The notes under the pieces were generated by a model, which did not search any database, was not told the DNA's origin, and worked only from the letters and a program-made list of their open reading frames with translations. A program made the translations under genes and the position numbers. From NCBI GenBank assembly GCA_003562605.1, contig PWUG01000057.1, positions 1 to 5,197 of the forward strand: 5,197 nt of DNA, in the 5' to 3' direction. Source of the stretch: Syntrophomonadaceae bacterium. GTDB taxonomy: Bacteria; Bacillota_D; Dethiobacteria; DTU022. This document shows positions 1 through 5,197 of this stretch, in pieces; the first letter of the stretch is position 1, and each line of letters opens with the position of its first letter.

Positions 1-817
1 CCATTGGCTCCAGACCCAGGGTTTTGGCCTTCTCTAAGCTCATAACCAGGACTGCAGCAGCACTGTCATTAATGCCGGAAGCATTTCCTGCGGTTACGGT
101 ACCGTCTTTCTTAAAAGCCGGTCGGAGTTTTGACAGTTTCTCCAATGAGGTCAGCCGCGGATGCTCATCAACTTCAAACAAAAGAGGATCCCCCTTCCTC
201 TGCGGCACTGGAACCGGCACTATTTCATTTTTGAAGCGTCCGCTCTCTATTGCAGCGATAGCTTTTTCCTGGCTTTTCAGGGCGAATTGATCCTGCATTT
301 CTCTCGAGATGCCAAAGCGTTCTGCAATATTTTCAGCAGTGCTGCCCATGTGATAATCATCGGAGGCACACCATAAACCATCCTTAATCATAATATCGAT
401 CATGCCGCTGTCACCCATGCGCAGCCCCCAGCGAGCCCCCTGCAGGGCATAAGGGGAAGCGCTCATGTTCTCAGTCCCACCGGCGACTATAATATCAGCC
501 TCGCCGGCAGCAATAGCCGTTGCCGCCATTGTAATAGTTTTTAGCCCTGAACCGCACACCTTGTTGATCGTTGTAGCCGGAATTTCGACCGGCAGCCCGG
601 CTTTCAGTGCTGCCTGCCTGGCTACGTTTTGCCCCAGGCCGGTTTGGAGAACACAACCCATCAGGACTTCATCGATCTGTTCCGGTTTAACACCGGTCCT
701 TTCAAAAGCTTCTTGAATTACAATAGCAGCGAGGTCTACGGCACTGACCTCCTTTAGTGAACCGCCGAAAGTACCTACTGCTGTACGAACAGCGCTGACC
801 ACAACAACTTCTCGCAT
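1..817 (-). CDS. Acetyl-CoA C-acetyltransferase (classical thiolase), C-terminus cut by window edge
   Basis: This is the N-terminal 272 residues of a biosynthetic/degradative type thiolase, which interconverts two acetyl-CoA with acetoacetyl-CoA plus CoA in the cytoplasm. Translation starts [20 protein letters not shown], the standard thiolase opening. The nucleophilic Cys is C88 in NKVCGSGLK, and [14 protein letters not shown] and the end of the thiolase N domain, [18 protein letters not shown], are clear. The frame is open without a break to base 1. The usual length is about 390 residues, so the part with the second catalytic Cys and the GHPxGxxG His lies outside the window. The ATG at 817 is preceded by GGGAGGT, and other nearby ATGs are out of frame. 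It starts 18 nt after the CoA-transferase beta stop, so it is almost certainly cotranscribed. AtoB/ThlA-like is the best family call. Substrate chain length cannot be read, and a longer 3-ketoacyl-CoA substrate is possible. Confidence 0.95.
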   Translation of the reverse strand, partial: MREVVVVSAVRTAVGTFGGSLKEVSAVDLAAIVIQEAFERTGVKPEQIDEVLMGCVLQTGLGQNVARQAALKAGLPVEIPATTINKVCGSGLKTITMAATAIAAGEADIIVAGGTENMSASPYALQGARWGLRMGDSGMIDIMIKDGLWCASDDYHMGSTAENIAERFGISREMQDQFALKSQEKAIAAIESGRFKNEIVPVPVPQRKGDPLLFEVDEHPRLTSLEKLSKLRPAFKKDGTVTAGNASGINDSAAAVLVMSLEKAKTLGLEPM

Positions 818-825
818 ATCTCCAT

Positions 826-832
826 ACCTCCC
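826..832 (-). promoter_or_regulatory. Ribosome binding site of the thiolase gene
   Basis: GGGAGGT on the minus strand, 8 nt upstream of the ATG at 817, lies in the short gap after the CoA-transferase beta stop codon. It decides the thiolase start among three closely spaced ATGs, because the ATGs at 825 and 834 are in other frames. Confidence 0.75.
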
Positions 833-835
833 ATA

Positions 836-1606
836 CTAGATCCGCCCTATTATATAACGATAGGGGTCAACTTCTTCACGCAGGCATTTCAATTCTTCTT
901 TGCTGGGTGGCTCACTAACTGAAAGATCGTCCGCCCAGAGCATTTCAAAACCTGTATTTTCGGCAATATTGTCCCTGCTTATACCAGGGTGAGTGCTTTC
1001 CACTTTCATACGCTTGGTTTTATCATCAAATCCGATCACGCATAAATTGGTTATAACCTTGTACGGGCCGCTTCCGGGCGGCAAACCTGCCGCTTCACGG
1101 GCGCCTGGCCCTGACAAATAGCCGGGAGAAGTGATAAAATCAATCTTCTCGGTAAACCGCCTTGGATCCTGCGGTGTTATCATCATTGTTTTCCAGCAAA
1201 AGGAAGCTAGATCGTTTGCTCCGCCGCTTCCCGGAAAACGGACTTTTGGTTTTTGGTAATCTGTACCCACCATGGTTGAATTAATATTGCCATACTGGTC
1301 TATCTGGGCTCCGCCTAAAAAGGTGTAATCAACCAAACCCCTCTGACAGGTTTCCATTACCTCGGGCATACTGCTAGCTACCAGGGCCTTGTAAAAAGTG
1401 CGTGAATCTCCGACAGAAATAGGCATGGAAGGAAGCAGGGGTCCGATTCCACCGGCTTCAAACATAATCATTAATTGCGGTGAGTACATTTTTTGAGCAA
1501 GCATTGCCGCTGCACAGGGGGCGCCTGTACCGACCACTACGATACTGTCATCCTCCAGGTAGCGTGAAGCAAGACAAATCATCAGTTCCATATCATTATA
1601 TTCCAA
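836..1606 (-). CDS. Class I CoA-transferase, beta subunit (glutaconate CoA-transferase GctB-like)
   Basis: Second subunit of a heteromeric class I CoA-transferase, which moves CoA from a donor thioester to a carboxylic acid through a glutamyl-CoA enzyme intermediate. The sequence follows GctB of Acidaminococcus from end to end as I remember it: VVVGTGAP near the start, then MIMFEAGGIG, FLGGAQIDQYGNINST, RFPGSGGAND, KIDFITSPGYLSGPGARE, NTGFEMLW and REEVDPYRYI. The Glu in MIMFEAGG (codon 1457-1459) matches the catalytic Glu of GctB (E54), so transferase activity is plausible. The length of 256-261 residues is normal. The longest ORF begins at ATG 1621, but that ATG lies in the Shine-Dalgarno itself (ATGGAGGT) and has no site of its own. 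GGAGGT followed by 7 nt leads to TTG at 1606, which I chose; it also fits the GctB N-terminus. The gene follows the alpha subunit by 35 nt. IpdB-type ring-cleaving hydrolases share this fold and are the main alternative. Confidence 0.92.
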   Translation of the reverse strand: MEYNDMELMICLASRYLEDDSIVVVGTGAPCAAAMLAQKMYSPQLMIMFEAGGIGPLLPSMPISVGDSRTFYKALVASSMPEVMETCQRGLVDYTFLGGAQIDQYGNINSTMVGTDYQKPKVRFPGSGGANDLASFCWKTMMITPQDPRRFTEKIDFITSPGYLSGPGAREAAGLPPGSGPYKVITNLCVIGFDDKTKRMKVESTHPGISRDNIAENTGFEMLWADDLSVSEPPSKEELKCLREEVDPYRYIIGRI

Positions 1607-1613
1607 TGCAATA

Positions 1614-1619
1614 ACCTCC
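1614..1619 (-). promoter_or_regulatory. Ribosome binding site that favours a TTG start for CoA-transferase beta
   Basis: GGAGGT on the minus strand, 7 nt before TTG 1606-1604. It overlaps the first codons of the longer ATG 1621 reading. Upstream of ATG 1621 the sequence is CATTTTACCTACA, with no purine-rich site. Confidence 0.7.
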
Positions 1620-1641
1620 ATTGTAGGTAAAATGCTCGGAT

Positions 1642-2664
1642 CTATTTTTCGACCAGATTTTCCAGAATTCGTAATTCCTGCAGCCTGCTCAAACCGCCGA
1701 TAGTTTCAAGGTAGCCGTAAAAATCTTTAACCCCGTAAATATGTTTTTCAAGAAAAGCAGCATGAGTTTCCGGGTCACCTTCGGACTTTAACCATTCGCG
1801 CAGGTGTACTTCATCGCTGAAATATTCATACGCCATATTTCCGGGATAACAGCCAAAGGGAACTTCAATAACTGCATCAACCAGGTAATAGGGAATAACA
1901 GTTTTAGCAGGCTCCCTGCGAATATATTCGTTGGGAACAAATCTTTCCGTAGTTATAATCAAACGGCGGGCCGCCCGTGCCAAATCATGGTCTGCAACCA
2001 TGATCCCGTCAATCTGGCAGTTACCGTAAACATCAGCCCGGTGAACATGAATAATCCCCACGTCCGGGTAAAGAGCAGGAACAGCAAGGTATTTAGCACC
2101 TGTAAACGGACAATCCAGCTCCACCGCAGCACTGTATTTCGCGGTATCTGTGCCCAGCATACAGCGAACAGGTAAAAACGATATTCCCATTGCAGCTGCT
2201 TTATAACGCCAGGTCAAAGCAGCATTAGTCCACTCTGTAAGTTCTATCGAGCCGCTTTCAACTGCTTTTCGGGCCACTTTTGAAAGGCCGCGCGCTTCCA
2301 GGCCGACTATATATGCGATATCGCAGCGATTGATACAATTGCCGCCTACGAGGATCTGAAAATCATGTGTTGCCGTGTGGCCTGCAAGCCCCAGGTTTTT
2401 CTTCTTTTGCCGGACTATTTCATGTAACACCGCTGTCGGAATCCTGTTCGCTCCAAAACCACCAACACCAATATAGTCGCCATCTTTAACCAAATCTTTT
2501 ACAACCCTGTCAACACTGGATACTTTTTCGATCAATTTACGTGGTTTTTCGTCGCGAAAAAACACCCTGGCCCGGTCAGCATCAGGATCAGTAAAAATTT
2601 TACCGGTACCGCTCGGTTTATAAGTAACCCTTCGCTCCTTTGCATATTGATTGAAGCTATCCAA
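1642..2664 (-). CDS. Class I CoA-transferase, alpha subunit (glutaconate CoA-transferase GctA-like)
   Basis: First subunit of the CoA-transferase, forming the active enzyme with the beta subunit just downstream. Motifs in order (numbered from the longer ATG form) are the glycine-rich CoA-binding region GVGGFGANRIP at 82-92, LHEIVRQKKKNLGLAGH, WRYKAAAMGISFLPVRCMLG, DVGIIHVHRADVYGN, and RREPAKTVIPYYLVDAVIEV. They run parallel to Acidaminococcus GctA through to its C-terminal YGVKDFYGYLETIGG region. The protein carries roughly 40-57 residues before the point where GctA begins, including FTDPDADRARVFFRD, so it is 340-357 residues against about 320 in GctA. The longest ORF starts at ATG 2715, directly after an in-frame TGA and with no Shine-Dalgarno. 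GGGAGG 8 nt before an in-frame TTG at 2664 makes that the better start, but this is not certain. It is separated from the upstream thiolase by the only sizeable gap in the cluster. The substrate is unknown; IpdA-like hydrolases are related. Confidence 0.92.
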   Translation of the reverse strand: MDSFNQYAKERRVTYKPSGTGKIFTDPDADRARVFFRDEKPRKLIEKVSSVDRVVKDLVKDGDYIGVGGFGANRIPTAVLHEIVRQKKKNLGLAGHTATHDFQILVGGNCINRCDIAYIVGLEARGLSKVARKAVESGSIELTEWTNAALTWRYKAAAMGISFLPVRCMLGTDTAKYSAAVELDCPFTGAKYLAVPALYPDVGIIHVHRADVYGNCQIDGIMVADHDLARAARRLIITTERFVPNEYIRREPAKTVIPYYLVDAVIEVPFGCYPGNMAYEYFSDEVHLREWLKSEGDPETHAAFLEKHIYGVKDFYGYLETIGGLSRLQELRILENLVEK

Positions 2665-2815
2665 ATCAACTACCTCCCGGTTGAAAGTATCATTGTACCG
2701 CAAATACGTTTTCATTCATATCTATATTTATTCGCTTGTTGTTTTTTATTCCCTTCTGTTTCTGGCAAAATGTTACTGTTGCTATATCAACAAACCTATT
2801 ACGATCCCGGGTAGA
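2665..2815 (-). other. A-rich gap between the thiolase/DUF35 pair and the CoA-transferase genes
   Basis: At least 100 bp (2716-2815), or 151 bp if the alpha subunit starts at TTG 2664. It is visibly richer in A+T than the flanking genes. On the minus strand it has a weak stem of about 5 bp (TGTTG-ATATAG-CAACA), too small and without a T-run to be a terminator. TTGATA and TTGCCA hexamers resemble -35 boxes, but neither has a good -10 box at 16-18 nt. The gap may hold an internal promoter or a processing site, but I cannot point to one. Confidence 0.4.
2673..2678 (-). promoter_or_regulatory. Ribosome binding site for a possible TTG start of CoA-transferase alpha
   Basis: GGGAGG on the minus strand, 8 nt upstream of TTG 2664-2662, which is in frame with the alpha subunit. 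The competing ATG at 2715 is preceded by AATATAGATATGA, which has no ribosome binding site. Confidence 0.55.
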
Positions 2816-4018
2816 TTACAATCCGAGGATGCATACGCTGCTGACGTTTTGTGGTGGGACTCCGCCAAGGTTATGAGTCAAACCCAGTTTCGGATCTTTC
2901 ACAAGTCGTTCATCAGGCCATCTTCTTAATAGTTGACTGTATATTTCATAGATCATCCGCAACCCCGAAGCGCCAATCGGATGGCCGAAGCATTTTAAGC
3001 CACCGTCGGGTTGACAGGGCACCTGGCCGTCAAGATCATAGAAACCATCAATTACATCATCAGGAGCTTCCCCCGGTGGCGATATTTGTAAATCTTCCAA
3101 AGTTATCAGTTCTGAAATCGAAAAACAGTCATGGACCTCAAGCATGCCGATCTCACTGCGTGGATCGTTAACCCCGGCTTCAACATACGCATTCCGGGCG
3201 GCCTGTCGGGTGGTTAACAAACCGCTGCCGTCCCAGTGATTCAACAGCAATTCTTCTCCCGAGCTTACAGAAATCTGAAGCGCCTTAACTTTAACAAGGT
3301 CCTGACCCGGTTTCAACTTCCCGGCAATTTCGGGCGTTGTGACAATAGCCATAGCCGCACCGTCACTCACACCGCAGCAATCAAATAAACCGAGGGGATA
3401 AGCAACTAAGGGAGAGTCGGCAATTTGCATCGCACTGATCTCTTTTCGCAGGTGTGCCCTGGGATTCCTTGCCCCATTTTGATGGCTCTTCCAGGAAATA
3501 TGGGTCAGCGCCTGTTTAACCTTTTCCATCGGAACGTTATAGCATGCTGAATATGAGGTAGCCAGTTGGGCAAACATCCCGGGCGCAGTGGCGTTGGGAC
3601 TGAGAAGCCTGGCAAGTTGGCCAAAAAACGGAGAATCCGGCAGCCCTCCATAGCCAACATCTTTTAATTTTTCCACGCCGGCAGCTAGAACGATGTCATA
3701 TGCTCCCGAAGCTACAGCATAACAGGCGCCTCTGAAAGCTTCTGTACCTGAAGCACAAAAATTTTCTACCCGGGTAACCGGTATATACGGCAGGTGCAAA
3801 GTATTCGCAAGGTAACAACCGCCTTTACCAATATTCACCTCATCAAAATGATTGCCAATCCAGGCCGCCTGGATCTCTTTTTTACTAATACCTGCATCAT
3901 TTGTGCATTCCAGAAAAGCTTCGACGAGCAGATCACTGGAATCATCCTCCCAGCGTTCACCAAATGAAGTACAGCCCATTCCAAGAATTGCTACCTTGTT
4001 TTTAATGCCATCAGCCAT
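2816..4018 (-). CDS. SCP2-type thiolase (acetyl-CoA acetyltransferase family), DUF35 partner type
   Basis: A 400-residue thiolase of the sterol-carrier-protein-2 (SCP-x) branch, expected to cleave a 3-oxoacyl-CoA with CoA, or run the reverse condensation, in the cytoplasm. Residue numbers from MADGIKNKVAILGMG: the nucleophile is C88 in VENFCASGTEAFRG, PLGLFDCCGVSDGAA follows, HDCF has H296 and C298, and GGLKCFGHPIGASG has H346. The C-terminus THNLGGVPPQNVSS is typical. All expected catalytic residues are present, which favours a thiolase over the Ltp2-like aldolases of this fold. An ATG at 4069 gives 17 extra residues, MPLFIFGKRC..., that belong to no thiolase. The ATG at 4018 has AGGAGG 9 nt upstream and aligns with the family start. 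It overlaps the preceding HMGCS-like/DUF35 gene by 8 nt (ATGGCTGA), which implies translational coupling and probably a protein complex. The substrate is unknown. Confidence 0.94.
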   Translation of the reverse strand: MADGIKNKVAILGMGCTSFGERWEDDSSDLLVEAFLECTNDAGISKKEIQAAWIGNHFDEVNIGKGGCYLANTLHLPYIPVTRVENFCASGTEAFRGACYAVASGAYDIVLAAGVEKLKDVGYGGLPDSPFFGQLARLLSPNATAPGMFAQLATSYSACYNVPMEKVKQALTHISWKSHQNGARNPRAHLRKEISAMQIADSPLVAYPLGLFDCCGVSDGAAMAIVTTPEIAGKLKPGQDLVKVKALQISVSSGEELLLNHWDGSGLLTTRQAARNAYVEAGVNDPRSEIGMLEVHDCFSISELITLEDLQISPPGEAPDDVIDGFYDLDGQVPCQPDGGLKCFGHPIGASGLRMIYEIYSQLLRRWPDERLVKDPKLGLTHNLGGVPPQNVSSVCILGL

Positions 4019-5197
4019 CTTGAGACCCCTCCTCTGCCGGCACCGCTTTCCAAAAATAAAAAGTGGCATCCCGTTTATTGTCGATATATTTAATCCGGAA
4101 GCTAAAGCTGACCAGCTTGCCTACCTGCAAATCATCAAGACTGCAATCAGTAAAGTCCATCATGGTACGCCCGCCGTCGGTAAAATCAATACTGCCGTAA
4201 ATTGCCGGAGGGTTTTTTGTGGCAGCCAGCATGTCGGAGGTGAAACTGACAACTTTACCCCCCTTGCCGGCGAGCATTACCGGTTCGTTGCGGTCAATAG
4301 CACCGCAGTCCGGATTGACACATACCCGCTGGGGCGGGTACTGCTGGGTTCCGCATTCAAGGCAGCGGGTTCCCTGCAGGCTAAGAATAGCCTTCCGGTT
4401 ACGCCAGACCATCGACCAGCGTGTCAGCCTTTCTTCTTCACCACGCATTCCGGTTTCTACGGGCAGCATTTCTCTCCAGGTCAGGTACTTGATGTAGCTG
4501 TCAAGTTCTGTTTGTTTATTTATCGAATCTGATACACGTTTACGCATTTGATAGTTGTTAATGTTTTCAGTTACTTCAAAGTAAAGGGCATCACAGCCGT
4601 TTCCATAACCAATCAGAAGCAGCCTGTCTCCTGCTGCCGCTTCTTCCAAAGCTGCAGACAACATCAGCAAAGGATGCGCCGATCCTGTATCACCGGCTTC
4701 CATCATCAGATCATTCTGAACCTGACCTGGCTCAAGGCCCAGTTTACGGTTAATACTCTTTCGTGCGCCGCCGTAATAACACGGATAGATTATCTTGTTT
4801 AGATCAGTAATTTTAAGGTCATATTTCTTACAAATGCCTTCTATGGCCTGGGGTACAAAACGTTCATAACCTAAATCACGGATCCAGCGTTCTTCCCACT
4901 GGCGATCATACCTGGAGTTTGAACCACGCAGGTGGTCAACAAAATCACATGAAAATGAAAATGACCCTTTATATGCAGCAATGACATCCTTCTTGCCGAC
5001 TGTTATAGCTGCTCCACCGTCACCAAATACCATTTCCTGAACCGAGCCTGCCCTGCCCAGACGGCAATCGGCTGCACAGGTAATTGCCATTTCACCACTT
5101 CCGGAGGAAACGTACTCAAGCGCAGATAGAAGTGCTGTTGTTCCGGATTTAACTGAACCGGCAAAATCAGCAACCCTGATGTCTTCACCGATTCCCA
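4011..5197 (-). CDS. HMG-CoA synthase-like domain fused to DUF35 zinc ribbon/OB-fold, N-terminus cut by window edge
   Basis: The last 394 residues of a two-domain protein; the start lies beyond base 5197. The first visible segment, ADFAGSVKSGTTALLSALEY, and then VFGDGGAAITVG, GDTGSAHPLLML and DRLLLIGYGNGCDALYFE mark a thiolase-fold domain of the HMG-CoA synthase/KAS III type. After a helical linker (KRVSDSINKQTELDSYIKYL) comes a DUF35 unit. It has a four-Cys zinc ribbon, CLECG...VCVNPDC (codons within 4305-4364), then an OB-fold (GKGGKVVSFTSD, KLVSFSFRIKYI). The ATG at 5090 is not the real start, because the homologous frame continues to the edge. By hand alignment, the catalytic Cys of archaeal HMG-CoA synthase (FACKAGT) falls on Val in GSVKSGT, and the HQP His falls on Pro in IYPCYY, so synthase activity is doubtful. 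DUF35 proteins pair with thiolases in archaea and in BbsAB and Ltp2-ChsH2, so a partner of the downstream SCP2 thiolase is the likely role. It is the first gene of the visible operon. Confidence 0.88.
   Translation of the reverse strand, partial: GIGEDIRVADFAGSVKSGTTALLSALEYVSSGSGEMAITCAADCRLGRAGSVQEMVFGDGGAAITVGKKDVIAAYKGSFSFSCDFVDHLRGSNSRYDRQWEERWIRDLGYERFVPQAIEGICKKYDLKITDLNKIIYPCYYGGARKSINRKLGLEPGQVQNDLMMEAGDTGSAHPLLMLSAALEEAAAGDRLLLIGYGNGCDALYFEVTENINNYQMRKRVSDSINKQTELDSYIKYLTWREMLPVETGMRGEEERLTRWSMVWRNRKAILSLQGTRCLECGTQQYPPQRVCVNPDCGAIDRNEPVMLAGKGGKVVSFTSDMLAATKNPPAIYGSIDFTDGGRTMMDFTDCSLDDLQVGKLVSFSFRIKYIDNKRDATFYFWKAVPAEEGSQDG
4028..4033 (-). promoter_or_regulatory. Ribosome binding site of the SCP2 thiolase, inside the upstream gene
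   Basis: AGGAGG within AGAGGAGGGG on the minus strand, 9 nt before the ATG at 4018. It lies in the last codons of the HMGCS-like/DUF35 gene and sets the start at 4018 rather than at the upstream in-frame ATG 4069. Confidence 0.8.
4305..4364 (-). other. Region encoding the four-cysteine zinc ribbon of the DUF35 domain
   Basis: CxxC followed by ten residues, then Cx4C: TRCLECG, then QRVCVNPDCGA. This is the rubredoxin-like metal knuckle that precedes the OB-fold in DUF35 proteins. All four Cys are kept, so metal binding is likely. The family role is structural, helping dock the DUF35 unit to a thiolase. Confidence 0.8.

Noticed and set aside
2766..2800. Hairpin TGTTG-ATATAG-CAACA as a terminator between modules
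   Set aside because: The stem is only about 5 bp, is A/T-rich, and no T-run follows on the coding strand.
2716..2815. Sigma-70 type promoter in the gap
   Set aside because: TTGATA and TTGCCA occur, but neither has an acceptable -10 hexamer at 16-18 nt; TATAGA near 2725 has no matching -35.
4019..4069. Longer SCP2 thiolase beginning at ATG 4069
   Set aside because: The extra 17 residues do not resemble a thiolase N-terminus, and the strong ribosome binding site at 4028-4033 serves the ATG at 4018.
3852..4532. Long plus-strand open frame of 226 codons, and several shorter plus-strand frames elsewhere
   Set aside because: They lie antisense to well-supported minus-strand genes with conserved motifs, show no recognisable domain, and lack ribosome binding sites in context.
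5003..5188. Minus-strand 61-codon frame at the right edge
   Set aside because: It is a shifted-frame shadow of the HMGCS-like domain, whose homologous frame runs on to base 5197.
4011..5197. A genuine mevalonate-pathway HMG-CoA synthase
   Set aside because: The aligned nucleophile and His positions are Val and Pro, the protein carries a fused DUF35 domain, and no other mevalonate gene is seen.
1..5197. Benzylsuccinate (bbs) operon
   Set aside because: The thiolase/DUF35 pairing is similar, but bbs uses a class III CoA-transferase and includes dehydrogenases and a hydratase that are absent here.

Overview
The window is one stretch of a tightly packed acyl-CoA metabolism operon, read entirely on the minus strand from right to left. 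It holds three complete and two edge-truncated genes and has no RNA genes, mobile elements, repeats or CRISPR. Base composition is moderate (just under half G+C by eye). Ribosome binding sites are strong and purine-rich (GGAGG types), and at least one gene probably starts at TTG. With the anaerobe-type enzymes, this suggests an anaerobic or syntrophic Firmicute such as a Peptococcaceae/Desulfotomaculum-like or Syntrophomonas-like lineage. That is an inference from style and gene content; no taxonomic marker is present.

Right part (2816-5197): the end of a fusion protein comes first, with an HMG-CoA-synthase/KAS III-like fold followed by a DUF35 zinc ribbon and OB-fold domain. It overlaps by 8 nt an SCP2-type thiolase with an intact active site. 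The pair has the same parts as the archaeal thiolase/HMG-CoA synthase/DUF35 complex. However, the positions I align with the catalytic Cys and His of HMG-CoA synthase are Val and Pro, so this is probably not a mevalonate enzyme. It may instead be a scaffold or CoA-binding partner of the thiolase.

Middle (2665-2815): about 100-150 bp of A-rich DNA, depending on the start chosen for the next gene. It is the only real gap in the cluster, and I see no convincing terminator or promoter in it.

Left part (1-2664): two subunits of a glutaconate-type class I CoA-transferase (GctA-like and GctB-like, with the catalytic Glu of the beta subunit kept), then the first 272 residues of a classical acetyl-CoA C-acetyltransferase. 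Both transferase genes have a GGAGG Shine-Dalgarno inside the longest ORF, placed to serve an internal TTG codon, so the longest-ATG starts are doubtful.

Read together, the cluster looks like a catabolic module. The CoA-transferase activates a carboxylic acid at the expense of another CoA thioester. The SCP2 thiolase with its HMGCS-like/DUF35 partner cleaves (or forms) a 3-oxoacyl-CoA. The classical thiolase handles acetoacetyl-CoA/acetyl-CoA. The true substrate cannot be read from this window. No dehydrogenase, hydratase or acyl-CoA dehydrogenase is visible, so other steps must be encoded outside.
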